From assembly GCA_020740775.1 (NCBI GenBank), contig JAHEWK010000018.1:372001-436000 (forward strand): a stretch of DNA of 64,000 nt, written 5' to 3'. The translations under genes and the position numbers were made by a program. The first letter of the stretch is position 1. The number at the start of each line of letters is the position of its first letter. Under the pieces are notes generated by a model that had not been told where the DNA came from, did no database searches, and was given only the letters and a program-made list of their open reading frames with translations. Shown one piece after another: positions 20,289 through 31,171 of the stretch. This DNA is from Ilyonectria destructans. Its lineage: Eukaryota; Ascomycota; Sordariomycetes; Hypocreales; Nectriaceae.

Positions 20289-23071
20289 CTACAATCCGGA
20301 CCACCAAAAGGTTTGGGCAGTGTTGACCCAACACTCAACTCGGGACGACTCATTCTGGGCGTCAGGGCCAGCACAGATGGTGATCTTATATCTCCCTTTC
20401 TCCACACACCATTTATCCTCGATCTCGTCCCAGAGGGACATGGCATACCGATCAACCTTGATCTCGACCGTCTTTTCCTGGCCCGGAAGGAGGAAGACCT
20501 TCTCGAAACCGTGGAGTTCACGGATCGGACGGGGAGTCGGCGAGTCGGGAGCCGAGACGTAGAGCTGTAGAACCTCGGCCCCCGCGAGGGAGCCGGTATT
20601 GCGAATCTTGACTGCCACGGCGAGTGTCTGTCGTTTGTCGACGGCAGCGGCCGGATGCTGGATAACGGTCGGCGACGAGATGACGAACGTGGTATAGGAG
20701 AGGCCGTGTCCGAACTGCCACAGCAGTTTATCGCTATGCATCTGATCGTACCATCGATAGCCGACGAAAATATCCTCGCCGAAGAGAACCCGCCCCATGG
20801 TCGGGCCGAAATTCAGATACGTCGGGTTCTCTTGCAGCCGACGAGGCCAGGAAAGAGGCATCTTGCCGCAGGGATTAAAGTCGCCGAAGAGAACGTCGGC
20901 AATGGCTGTCCCAGACTCGTTGCCACCATACCACGCCTGCAGGACCGCCGGGACGTCCGGCGCCCAAGGCATGGTGACGGGCATGCCGGTTCGGCTCACG
21001 ACTATCGTGTTACGGCAGACTCGGCCTACCTCGTAGATGAGCTCATCAACCGAGGGCGGAAGGTCCATGGACGTTCGGTCAAAGCCCTCGCCTTCCCATT
21101 CTCCCTAACTCCTGAATCAGCATTATGGCTCGACTATACACTGCTCCAAAGGTACGAGTAGTCAAAACTTGCTTACATTAAGTCCTGTGCAAACAACCAC
21201 GTAGTCTGCTTGCTTCGCGGCGCTTACTGCTCGAGCGAGGGCGTCCTCGGGTGTGAGGTCTAAGCAAGCACCCAGTCGTACGCCGCCGCCGCCAAAGCCC
21301 GCGCTCCCCTTGGAGCTGGAACCCATGGTCGAGGTGGGAGCACTCCCAAACTCTATGCGCAGTTTATATGTCCGTGAAGCGTCGAGAGTCCGGAGACCAA
21401 CCTCTTCGACGGTGCCTTGTTTGAAGAATGACGTCCCGGGCGTCTGGTGCGTGCTATTATCGACGAGCAGTTCGTCGTCCAAGTACAGTTTCGCGGTGCC
21501 GTGGACCGCCAGTCCGAACTTCCAAGACCCGGCGACGTCCGGGCGAAGGTCTGCCTTGAGCGTGCCGTAGAACGTATCAGATTGCAACTTTGTGTTGACA
21601 TAGTCGAGGAGTTGGAAGAAGGTCTTCGTCATGACGATATCATCCACCGATTGGCGGTTGTGGACAGACGGCGGTTCGTTGTAAAGCAGCAAATGGGCGT
21701 TATCGAGGAGCCTTGTATCCAGCACCGGTAACATCTTGTGTGTGAAGACGCCGACCTCGTATGTCACCTCGACATCGGCAGATAGCTTGGCTTTGATAGC
21801 GTCAAAGGGGTGGATGGTGTAGTAAGGCTCCAGTGCCGTAGCGCCGGTTGCATGTGCGGCCGCGTCCTTCATGTGAGAGCCGATCAGGGCGATTCTTCGC
21901 ACCGTTGGCGGAATCGGCAGCACGTTATCATCGTTCTTGAGAAGTACGATGCTGTTCTGGGCGAGCCGTCGGTTGATGTCTCGGCTTTCCGGGGTGTCGC
22001 GCTCGCCCTCTGTATCGGACACTCGGACGCGACTGGCCTCCTCGATGAACTTTAACACCCTGAGCACCCGCTTATCCAAAGTTGACATGGAGATCTTGCC
22101 GGATGATACCGAGAGCTCTGCTATTTGTCCGCGAACTGCTGTCGGGCCAGGCATTTCCAGGTCTAGGCCGGCGTTTATCGCTTCTGTTGTGGAGTACGTG
22201 CCGAGCCTGGAGAACTCGCTCGAGTTAGAACAAAGTTATAGGTGGCAGAAGAGAGAGAGAGAGAGAGACCGCTCTATCAAGATCAGAAAACTTACCAGTC
22301 GCTCATGATCAATGGATCAGCGCCCCATTCGGCGCGGACAACGTCCTCGAGGAGATCCCTACTCTCGGAAACGTGAGTCCCGTTCACCTTGTTATAGGAC
22401 GTCATCAGTGCTCCTGGACGGGCGTCGCGGGCTGCGATTTGAAACGGCCTCAGGTAAATCTCCCTCAATGCGCGAGAGGTTACGACGGCACTGAGGGCCC
22501 TCTTCTCGTCCTCTTGGTCGTTACAGACGAGATGCTTGATCGTGGCGACGACTCCCGTGGATTGGCAACCTTTGATGATCTCGCTTGCGAGGCTGCCGGT
22601 GAGATAGGGATCTTCGGAATACGACTCGGAACCACGGCCGCCGAGAGGTCCTCGTTGAATGTTGACAGTAGGTCCCAGCCAGCAGCTGACGCCCTTTGCG
22701 CAACACTCACGCCCCAGCAAGACGCCGGCTTCGTAGAGCAGACCCCTGTCCCAGCTTGATGCTAAGGCCGTGCCGCAGGGGATGGCCGCACCACGGACGC
22801 CTTCGAACCATTTCGTCCCGCGGATACCGCTCGAGCCGTCACTGAGACGGATTTCGGGCACGCCGTATTCTGGCAGAGGCGTCGTGTGCCAAAAGTCCGA
22901 GCCTGAGACCAAACATGTAAACGACGGTCCCAAAGTTGGTAACAACAACAAAGTCGTGCCGGCTAGGGATCAGCCCGGGGTGTCAGTGTACTGACCTGTC
23001 AGGAGGGCGACTTTCTGTTTCAGGTCGAGCTTGAGCAAGACCTCGTCCGGATTGAAAGCTGACGTGGACAT
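20289..23071 (-). CDS. GH3 beta-glucosidase with PA14 domain
   Basis: Glycoside hydrolase family 3 beta-glucosidase, releasing glucose from cellobiose or plant beta-glucosides. Four exons (23071-22996, 22902-22296, 22206-21177, 21104-20289) and GT-AG introns of 93, 89 and 72 bp give 842 residues. Features: start MSTSAFNPDEVLLKL without signal peptide, LLTGSDFWHT, RLSDG, KHLVCNDQEDEKR, the nucleophile Asp227 in LIMSDW (the W codon spans intron 2), a PA14 insert (about 375-530, VAGSWKFGLAVHG, KLYLDDELLVDNS), EGFDRTSMDLP, NESGTAIADVLFG, and a C-terminal fibronectin-III-like domain. The lack of a signal suggests an intracellular enzyme that needs an importer; the divergent sugar-transporter gene fits. 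Intron 2 contains a TC repeat. Confidence 0.93.
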
Positions 23072-23904
23072 GCTGCTGGCGAGGAGAGAAACGCCTCACT
23101 CAATCCTTTAGGTTGGGGTGGAGGGGGCTGACTTGCCAGATTCGAGATGGCGAACAGTATCAAGAGGTGATAAACTCGACGGCCTGGACATGCATCGCCA
23201 AGGACACAAAGCTGCTGTAGCTGCCGTTATCATCATTGGAGAGATCCTGGTGAGTTAAGACCACACCGGGATCCTGATTCGATGCAGTTCTCTTCGCGGA
23301 GGTAAGGTTAACGTCCGCGAAGATAATTGCGGAGCCCCGGGTTCGGTGTCCCTTTCTAGCGATTTTTCGCGGACGGTCCGAGATGGAGCTAAGGACAAGA
23401 TAGTGGAGTCAGTCCTCTTCCGGAAGTAATTGGCGGGCCGCATAACTTAACAACTGAGTTAAGGCCTTTAGAGCTAAAAACAAAATAACCGAGTCAGTCT
23501 TGTTCTAAAAGTGATTAGCAAGCCGCATAACTACTAAGTTAAGGCTGAGAACAGAACAGCCGAGTCAGTCCTCTTTCGGAAGTAACTGGCGGACTGTTCA
23601 ACTACCGAGGCCAACCATCCAACGGCATTGGCACTAGGCAGATTATAACGCCCCCATACTCTCCCCTTCTTGTTGGGACCGGGGCAAGGCGGGGATATGC
23701 GGGGGGCCGAGCCAGGTAACGTACCAAGAACACGAGATAAGCACGAGTCAAGAGCCGCACCGCAGCTCTGCAATCTCGGTGTCACGGGGCTGGGGTCATA
23801 CATGATAAAATGGTCTTTCTACCTTCCGTTATCCCAGGTCCTTAGTCTCGGAAACGAGTAGGAACTTCCATTCGCAAAACCGCTCCACGATACAAATTGA
23901 TACA
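23072..23904. promoter_or_regulatory. Shared divergent promoter of beta-glucosidase and sugar transporter
   Basis: An 833-bp region separates the two start codons. It holds an inverted repeat CTTCGCGGA (23292-23300) and TCCGCGAAG (23314-23322), and 48 bases later a near-perfect palindrome CGGACgGTCCG (23370-23380). CGG half-sites in inverted order are the standard target of Zn2Cys6 regulators, so these are candidate operators for a common activator; no regulator gene lies next to them. The three direct repeats described separately are in the same region. No open frame of interest occurs here. Confidence 0.5.
23406..23605 (+). repeat. Three degenerate direct repeats (71-85 bp spacing)
   Basis: Copies begin with GAGTCAGTC at 23406, 23491 and 23562. 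Each continues with a variant of CTCTTCCGGAAGTAATTGGC; the first two then share GCCGCATAAC and AAGTTAAGGC-type sequence. Copies 1 and 3 are closest (CGGAAGTAA[C/T]TGGCGG). They lie in the divergent promoter, so could be regulatory, or could be a decayed minisatellite. Confidence 0.7.
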
Positions 23905-25856
23905 ATGCATTTCTCAATCCCTTTCCCAGAGCGGGTTTCTTCGTCGTCCAAGACCGTATCCGCTCTGCTGGTGCTGTGCTCATCCATGATCTCTGTTGTA
24001 AGTGTTTCCTCCCCCGAACGCGTCCCAAAAGACAGCGGGCGCCTGGCTAACACGAATCGAATGCAGACTGCCGGCTACGATGGGTCCATGATGTATGTGT
24101 CAGCGTACTCAAATCAGTGTTGCGTGTCCCGTAACAACTCGAGGAGATGCTAATGTAGCACAGGAACGGCCTCAATATACTCCCGGCTTACACGGAATAC
24201 TTCGAACTCAACAATGCGACGCTTGGCTTGGCCACGGCCGCCACGTATATTGGAGGGTTTCTGGGAGGCATGGTTTATAGCAAGGTGACGGACAGTCTCG
24301 GCCGCAAGCCGTCTCTGTTGATATCCTACGCCATCACCGCGATCGCTGCCGTAATCCAGGGAGCGGCGCAGAACATCGCCATGTTCGTCGTTGGTAGGAT
24401 TCTCGTCGGCTTCGGAAACGGATGCTCCACCGTCGCCGCTCCCACGTACATGGCTGAAACGCTGCCTCACAACTGGAGGGCTTGGGGTCTCGGGATCATG
24501 AACGACTTCTATTACGTCGGTGAGTCAAAAAGCGGGAGGGAGGCTTGGCCTCCTGAACTATTTCTTCCTTCGGAACCCTCTGGCTCATGTGTCACCTCTT
24601 CTTCCTTTCGCTAGGCGGTCTCTTAGCAGCAGGCATCACCTACGGGACGTTCCAGATAGACAGCACCTGGGCTTGGCGCATCCCGTCGCTGCTGCAGGTC
24701 GTCTTCAGCGTCATGTGCATCTTGATCCTGCCGTTCATCCCCGAGTCCCCTCGGTGGCTGCTGTTCCAGGATCGCCGGGAAGCTGCCCTGAAGGTCGTCG
24801 CCCAAACCCACTCCGACGGTGATGTGTCGAACCCGGTCGTCCTGGCCCAGTATCAGCAGATGGTCGACGTTCTCAACTACGAGAAGGACGCCGGGGAATC
24901 CCTCAGCCTCCTCCAGATCTTCAAGAACCCATCAGCCAGGAAGCGGCTTCTCCTTGTTTGCAGCTGTGCTCTCGCTACTATCATCCCTGGTAAGCACCCC
25001 GGATTGCCGGTTCCAAATATCCAGAGAGCGGCCCAGGCTAATTTCTATTTCCGTAGGAAACTCGATTGTCAGCTAGTAAGTTCACGACGAGAACACGCAT
25101 CGCAAACACGAGTCAATGCTGACTGAATAAAAACATTAGCTACTTCGGAGCAATGCTCAGCAATGCCGGTATCACCAGCGCAGATACTCAACTACAAATT
25201 GTGAGCATAATGATTTCTACCTTCTCTCGCAGGTATCGCCGCGGCCCCGATTCTGATTGTTTCAATCTACCGAATAGAATATCATCCTCAACGCGTTCTG
25301 CCTCGTCTGCGCACTTGCCGGCACGTTCTATGCGGATATCGTAGGCCGTCGACTGAACGCGCTGTGGTCTACCGGCGCCCTTACCGTATGCCTCTATATC
25401 GTCGGCGCCCTGACGAAACATTACGGGACATCCGACTACGTGCCCGGCATCTACGCCACGGTCGCTTTCATCTTTTTATTCATGGGCGCCTACTCGTTCG
25501 GCTGGACTCCGCTCTGCTACCTCTATCCCCCCGAGGTACTCAACTACGCGGTTCGTGCAAACGGCATGGGTGTTTTCACCAGCACCATGTACGGGTCGGG
25601 AATCCTGCTGCTCTTCACCTACCCGTTTGCGCTGGAGGCCATGGGTTGGGCGACATATATGATGAACGCCTCGTGGAACATTCTACTCTTCGTCTTCATT
25701 TACTTCTTCTGGGTCGAGACTAAGGGCAAGACCTTGGAAGAGATCGACGAGCTCATCGAGGGAGTCAAACATACCGATGTTCCCAGCCTTGAAAACATCA
25801 TCAAGGGGAAGGAGGATATAAATCTCGCCGAAGTTGAAATTGCGTCCAACCATTAG
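23905..25856 (+). CDS. MFS sugar transporter
   Basis: Twelve-helix major facilitator of the fungal sugar porter family, importing hexoses or disaccharides such as cellobiose across the plasma membrane. Seven exons (23905-23997, 24067-24092, 24164-24519, 24615-24989, 25057-25075, 25140-25200, 25278-25856) join in frame to 502 residues; introns are 64-95 bp and one exon is only 19 bp. Family marks: TAGYDGSMMNGL, DSLGRKPSLL, RILVGFGNG, PESPRWLL, ADIVGRR, LYPPEVLNYAVRANGMG and the terminal VETKGKTLEEIDELI. It is transcribed away from the GH3 beta-glucosidase with a common promoter region. Substrate is inferred from that neighbour. Confidence 0.93.
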
Positions 25857-26979
25857 TCTCGCAAGCCGCTGACAAATTCTGCTTCGAATCCCGCTCTTCA
25901 ATGAATCCACAAGAACGCGCATGGAGGGGGAAGCATGCCAGGATCTGTTTCACCACGCCTCTATTATTAAATGGAAACTCGTTTCGCAGCTCTTTCTGAG
26001 CTGTTCTTGCCCAAAAACTATGTCTTCATACTTGGAATCTGCTGTGATCGTCGTGTCTATCAATTGAGAGACTCATATCTGTACGATGTAATCGTGTGCA
26101 AAGGGAGGCGGATAGACGGGGGTGTTAGCATGCGTATCGTCTGCAGTGCCTTGACTTTGAAAGCAAGCTACTCACTCATGCGTTAGAGCATGTTTTTTTC
26201 CCCATGGCCTACCGACTATTAACCCACCAGACACTCCGGAGAGCTTTCCAAAAAGGCGGATTTCTTCTTCACCGGAGTCTAACGACGAATGGACCTGGGG
26301 TCGTTCCCAACCGCTTCGACAACGTCAGTTATTGGGCATGATGAAGAAGGTTACGGCTAGGGTTTACGGCGGGGCTGTGGAGCTAAACTGAGCCCCTCAG
26401 GTAAGACGAGGGAAAGGGGTTGAGGATAATGACTGAAGAGCGCCAGGTCCAGGCAGTCGGGCATCGTCCCCAGGCGGCGGAAGTAGGTGTTGACTTTGTT
26501 CCGTAGCCCGTAGAGTAGTAGCTTCTTGTTGTGATCGGAGCCCGGTATTACCTTGATGAGAGTAGAGTTGTGTTCGACTGCTTTTTTTAGGACTCCCCGT
26601 CGTCTCAAAGCGTATTATCGTCCAAGACCACACTTCCAGACACCCTTTAAAGCTATCACGTGAAGACAATTAACAGATTCAGTATCCACACCCTATTGAG
26701 CATTTAATCCCTGGATCGAATGTGCCGTACGCTATCCAACACCTTGCATTCATGGATTTGTGGCCGTTTTCGGCTCCTTTGAAATGGTCCTGTTAGTGGG
26801 ACCAGGTGTCGCATGCATGATCAAGCGGCGTCCCAATTCACGCCTAAATAGGCCTCACTCAAAAAGAGAAAGGCGGCCAGACAGATGATATACTTTGCTT
26901 CAACATTTTAATTATCAATAGTACACTCTCTCCAATACTGACTAGTGATACTTATATGCGACGGTCGCGTCTATCCTAA
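25857..26979. other. Intergenic, nothing recognised
   Basis: About 1.1 kb. A 90-codon minus-strand frame at 26357-26669 shows no family resemblance and is not called. Nothing else supported. Confidence 0.4.
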
Positions 26980-27292
26980 AGGGTATAGGGTAGGCAGATC
27001 GGTTGGGGGTTTGAACAGAGTAGGTTAGGACGTCTGTCCTGGGCAATAAGGTTCTGTCCCGTCTGGTAACGTGTAGACTGTGGATCTAGGTAACCAAGAT
27101 GTATTGATAGTTGAGGCGCGTAGAGTTCCCTCTAATGTGCGAGTAGTTTGTATATAGTATATATACCCGGGCGACCGTGAGATCCATCAGATCGTGGTTA
27201 CGCGCCGTGTAAGCACGATCCCTTACTTATTAGAGGAAAAGGTGGATACCCTCGTTACTGCCATCCTAGACCGCCTGGTCAAGGTGGACTGT
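26980..27292. repeat. Degraded LTR-like sequence related to the 42.4-42.75 kb element
   Basis: Shares with the LTR at 42376-42751 the ordered blocks TAGGGTAGG, AGATCG, AGGACGTC and CTAGGTAACCAAGxTGTAyTGATAG (27085-27110 here), and ends with CTGTGACA at 27284-27291, comparable to the CTGTAACA end of the other copy. The left boundary is not clear. No internal retrotransposon genes are attached, so it is a solo LTR or fragment. Confidence 0.45.
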
Positions 27293-27777
27293 GACAGTCC
27301 CCTGATAAGCCGAACTGCAACACATTCATAGGAGAGGTGGTGGAGTGCCAAATGAGTTCAGTGGCAAGGCGCAATTTTATTCCAAGCAAGGGGCTTGATA
27401 ATGTGCGGTTTTAGAAATGAGACCAAGGAAAAGTAATTGCGCAGCCGGCGTTCCAATGAAGCCTATTTCTAAAAAGGAGATGATTTCGGCGAATTATGAG
27501 CTTGAGAACCAAAATAGATCACGTGATATCTGACTAATCTATCTTTCAACCAGTGATTCGTCAAGACACACCGCCGCGTAAGGCTGCTTTCTGACGAAGA
27601 AAAAAATGGAGGCGATTCTATCCCTTTGACTGCATGCTATTAGTACAAGGTTGTCTATGGAAATTAGTCCTAGTTGTTTCCACTGTGGAAATGCACTTGC
27701 TCCTCCTTGATAAAATCCTTTGAACACAATATTCCTTACTACGCTCAGCAACCGCCTTGCGCAAACTCCACTTCGGC

Positions 27778-28815
27778 ATGGAGCAGACGGAACTGCCGCC
27801 TCTCCTATGGGCGCCTCTCCCCTCCTTCACGAGGCTGCGATACCTCGTGGCAATATGCGTTATCAAGGCCTTCCTGGGGGTTGGCTGGTCTCTCCGGAGG
27901 CTGCTTGTCATGCTTGGTTTCGCCCCCAAGTTTAGCGGTAGCCCAAGCTTCTCCAAGGCCTATATTTGCAGACCGAAGCTCACGCACCGGTTCTTCTACC
28001 CCAAGTCCTATCAATCCGGTGAGAGTCTACCAGTATACATCAGCATACACGGTGGCGGCTTCGCCTTCGGTACCCCGGAACACGACGACGAGTTCTGCGT
28101 ATTCTTCTCCAACAACTTCAATCTACTTGTCATCAGCATCGACTACTCTCTAGCACCGTGGAGCACCTTTCCTGTACCCACAGAGGATGTCGCTGCCGTT
28201 ATGCTTGCTATTCTTGCCGATAGTACTCTTCCAATCGACCACTCTCGCGTCGCCATCGGCGGCTTTAGTGCGGGTGGCAATCTCGCCCTTTCAGCATCTC
28301 AGTTACCGGCTCTTCAGGGCAAGATCAAAGCCGCAATTACGTGGTTCGCGCCTGTCGACTGGAGTGTCGACTATGATTACAAGCTCGCCTCCCGCTCCTA
28401 CAAGCGTCCTCAGGATATTGATGGACTTGCGGCGGTGGCACCCATATTCAACAACGTGTATTTACCAACCGGCACCAATCAAAGAGACCCGCTTCTCAGT
28501 ATATTCTATGCAAAGAGAGAGGTCTTACCAGAGTGGATATATGGGATTTCTGCAGAGTATGATATGTTAGGAGATGAACTCAAGAGAATGATGATGCAGC
28601 TGGCGGGCTCCCACCAGCCGCCACTGGAGAGCGAACAACACTCATTTGAGAGAGACGGAGGAAAAATAAAGTGGACGATGGCAAAAGACGCGGAACACAC
28701 TTTTACGCATTGGTGGCTGAAGAGAGGTAAAGCAGCGAATTTGGCAAAGCCAGCGGCAGAGCAGTCTTTTATTGACGCAGGGAGGTGGTTGACAGAGCGC
28801 GTCTTTGCCCAATAA
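27778..28815 (+). CDS. Alpha/beta hydrolase (HSL-type esterase/lipase)
   Basis: Single-exon 345-residue protein of the alpha/beta-hydrolase-3 (hormone-sensitive lipase-like) family, hydrolysing carboxyl esters. The ATG at 27778 is the first in frame; upstream codons lack one. It has a hydrophobic N-terminal stretch (about 25-50), probably a membrane anchor, the oxyanion motif HGGGFAFGTPEHDDE, the nucleophile elbow GGFSAGGNLA, the likely catalytic Asp in SAEYDMLGDE and His in DAEHTFTHW. All triad elements are present and the length is normal. Substrate unknown; arylacetamide-deacetylase-like and heroin-esterase-like homologues have diverse roles. Confidence 0.9.
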   Translation: MEQTELPPLLWAPLPSFTRLRYLVAICVIKAFLGVGWSLRRLLVMLGFAPKFSGSPSFSKAYICRPKLTHRFFYPKSYQSGESLPVYISIHGGGFAFGTPEHDDEFCVFFSNNFNLLVISIDYSLAPWSTFPVPTEDVAAVMLAILADSTLPIDHSRVAIGGFSAGGNLALSASQLPALQGKIKAAITWFAPVDWSVDYDYKLASRSYKRPQDIDGLAAVAPIFNNVYLPTGTNQRDPLLSIFYAKREVLPEWIYGISAEYDMLGDELKRMMMQLAGSHQPPLESEQHSFERDGGKIKWTMAKDAEHTFTHWWLKRGKAANLAKPAAEQSFIDAGRWLTERVFAQ

Positions 28816-30388
28816 AATTCTGGGTTGACTCTCCAGAAGTCGAGTTGTATGAGAAGTGTTTTCTGAATTCACCCCATACCAGGCGAACTGATCATACAAT
28901 TCGCTTCCTCTCCGGACAACCAGAGTACACTATAGAAAGTCATGCATAAGATAGAGAAGATTTTATAGAAGTGATCGAAGACGTTGACTAGATTCATATC
29001 CCGTTGTGGCAGAACTTGACCGCGGCCGCGCAATAGTAATACAGCTTTCAGAATGGCGTACGAGACATTGAGAAACAGAATGTCGGCGGCAATAAATGGG
29101 CTGCATGCCGCGTTGCTCCCGATAAGACACAGCTGTTGAACGAAGGACTGGAGCTGATAAGATCTGACATATTCTGAGCTTTATTACTGTATGTGTATAG
29201 CTACTGAGCCTGTTAGAACTCTTTTGGGATTATTAACTGTATATAGATGAGGTGGAGGTACAGACCCAGATTCAGTTTGCATGTAGCAAATTGCATCCTG
29301 CCGCCTAATAGTTCCTATTTAGAATAAAGAAATCCACTTAATACCCTTGTTAAACTAGAGGTTTTGCTATTGTGATAGTGCTAAATGACATACTGGAGTT
29401 TAATAATAGCAAAGCTAGCATAATATACTCACTACTACTTAAAAAGTCCGCTCCTCCCAAGCTATTAGGAGGGCATACTTCTTCTCTTTCTCTCTTTTCC
29501 CTTCTCTCTCTTTCCCCCCCTTTCCTTTTCCCTTTCCCCTCACTCCCTCACTCTTCTTTTGGGCCCTTAAAACTCCTAATCCACAACCATAGCCTCTACT
29601 TAGCTGCAGCCCGGCCTTCAAGTGCCATCAGTTATGCAGTGCCGCCCCTGAGGCTGGGTGGTGCCTGCGCCAGGGTCCCGGGCCAGTATGTTGTTCTCAA
29701 GCTTTTGCCAACAGTCAGCCTTCTTGCCTTTTCCGTAATAGTGAAGCGAAACGCAGTACTACACTGCCTGCGGTAACATCTTGTTTCTCTGTTGCACCGT
29801 CTTACAATGTAAACTCAACATCAAGGTTCCGAAACATGACGGGGGATGTGACAATAGTATTTGCGCCTTTCATAAATAATTGGATCTTTCTTGGCGGCTG
29901 CAGGGTTTGCTTGCTTTGGTGTTGTGGAACAACATCACGACACGTCTAGCTCCTTTGGGCTTTTGACAAAAAGAATGGCAGGATCAGTAGCTCATCTATT
30001 AATCGTTCCTGCATTTACTCAATGTACTCTTCCGCTCAATGGTTTTCGGTAATAAGTTCCTTGGACGCCTCTGACGAGCAGGCCCTGCATATGAATCTAT
30101 CCATGGTGGAAGAAACTACATGGGGCCCTTTTTGGGAGAGCCTTGTAATTTCGCCTTTTCCCACGAGGGCAAGCGTCGGGTAACTTGCATTCTATGTTGT
30201 GATAATACAAGTTTAAAAGAAATCATGTCATGGGTTACCAACCATGATATGAGCAGCTGGTGCGTTGACGCAGAATTTAGTTTTATCAATTAGAGCTAGC
30301 CCAGTGAGAGCCAGGGCTAGATTTGTCACAAAATAACGAGTTTTAGGGTATAAAAGATGTGGTTTTTGAAGATGTCCGTCGACTATGA
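28816..30388. other. Long gene-free spacer with CT-rich tract
   Basis: About 1.57 kb. A strongly pyrimidine-biased plus strand at 29480-29555 (tctctttctctctttt, cccccc) gives a spurious 134-codon frame. No protein family, RNA gene or transposon was recognised. Confidence 0.5.
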
Positions 30389-31171
30389 CTAGGAAGCTAC
30401 CAGCTTAAGGCCGGTGACATCCTCGCAAGCCTTGACGACGGCTTCTTGCAAATCTTGGTCCGCTGTCACTGCAAGAGCTTCACCCATCTTCTTTTTGGGG
30501 TCAAAATAGACACCGGTGAGACTTTGATCGTAATCACCCTCGGCCAGCATGACGTATGTCTCGACACCATCCTCCAACTTGCCGGGAGCGTCTTGACCTG
30601 CAAGTTTTGTGGGAACCCATCCAGGGTGCACAGCCGTGACTGAGACGTCATCAAACCGTCTTGCAACCGCATTGGCAAGAAGCACAACATGAAACTTGGA
30701 ATCGCAGTATGCAGGGAAATCCTGGAACTCCTTTTCCCCACGCTCCAACCAGAAAATATCCTTGACGTTCGTATTGGCTTCTCGATGTAGGATAGAAGCG
30801 ATAAAGACAAGACGCTTGGGTCGTTTGAGGAGACAAGCGAGGATATAGGGTGCGATGACGTTAACGAAGACCATTGCTGGCATGCCAGTATCCGGCGTCT
30901 TACGGAAGGGGCCGTAAAGCAATCCGGCATTGAGAATGACGGCGTCGAAGGCACCAATCGCGTTTGCTTCCTCGGCCAGCTTGCGCGTCTCTGCCATGGT
31001 TGTCAAGTCCGCAATTAGCACGCCGGCAGCTCCGGGGCATTTCGCCTTGGCCTCATCTGCACGCTCTTGACTTCGCGCATGAAGATAGACGGTGTGGTTG
31101 CGCTGAACCAGCTGACGGGCAGCTTCGAGGCCAAAGCCATCCGTAGAACCTGTTATGAGGATACGGGCCAT
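30389..31171 (-). CDS. Short-chain dehydrogenase/reductase
   Basis: Intronless 260-residue classical-type SDR. ATG at 31171 gives MARILITGSTDGFGLEAARQ with the cofactor motif TGxxxGxG; further marks are LIADLTTM, VILNAGLLYGP (NAG motif), VFIASI with the Ser position, and the catalytic YCDSK (YxxxK) followed by AVHPGWVPTKLAG. Arg and Ala residues after strand 2 (LHARSQERA) suggest NADP preference. No signal peptide, so cytosolic. Substrate unknown; it stands alone, with no partner within 1 kb on either side. Confidence 0.92.
   Translation of the reverse strand: MARILITGSTDGFGLEAARQLVQRNHTVYLHARSQERADEAKAKCPGAAGVLIADLTTMAETRKLAEEANAIGAFDAVILNAGLLYGPFRKTPDTGMPAMVFVNVIAPYILACLLKRPKRLVFIASILHREANTNVKDIFWLERGEKEFQDFPAYCDSKFHVVLLANAVARRFDDVSVTAVHPGWVPTKLAGQDAPGKLEDGVETYVMLAEGDYDQSLTGVYFDPKKKMGEALAVTADQDLQEAVVKACEDVTGLKLVAS

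Noticed and set aside
22249..22269. GA repeat as a functional element
   Set aside because: It is inside intron 2 of the beta-glucosidase (a pyrimidine tract on the coding strand) and is adequately explained as intronic low-complexity sequence.
26357..26669. Minus-strand frames of 83-90 codons
   Set aside because: Two overlapping frames compete and neither has a family signature, good start context or splice partners.
29372..29776. 134-codon frame at 29.4-29.8 kb
   Set aside because: Driven by a CT-rich low-complexity tract; begins in AT-rich sequence and has no domain signal.
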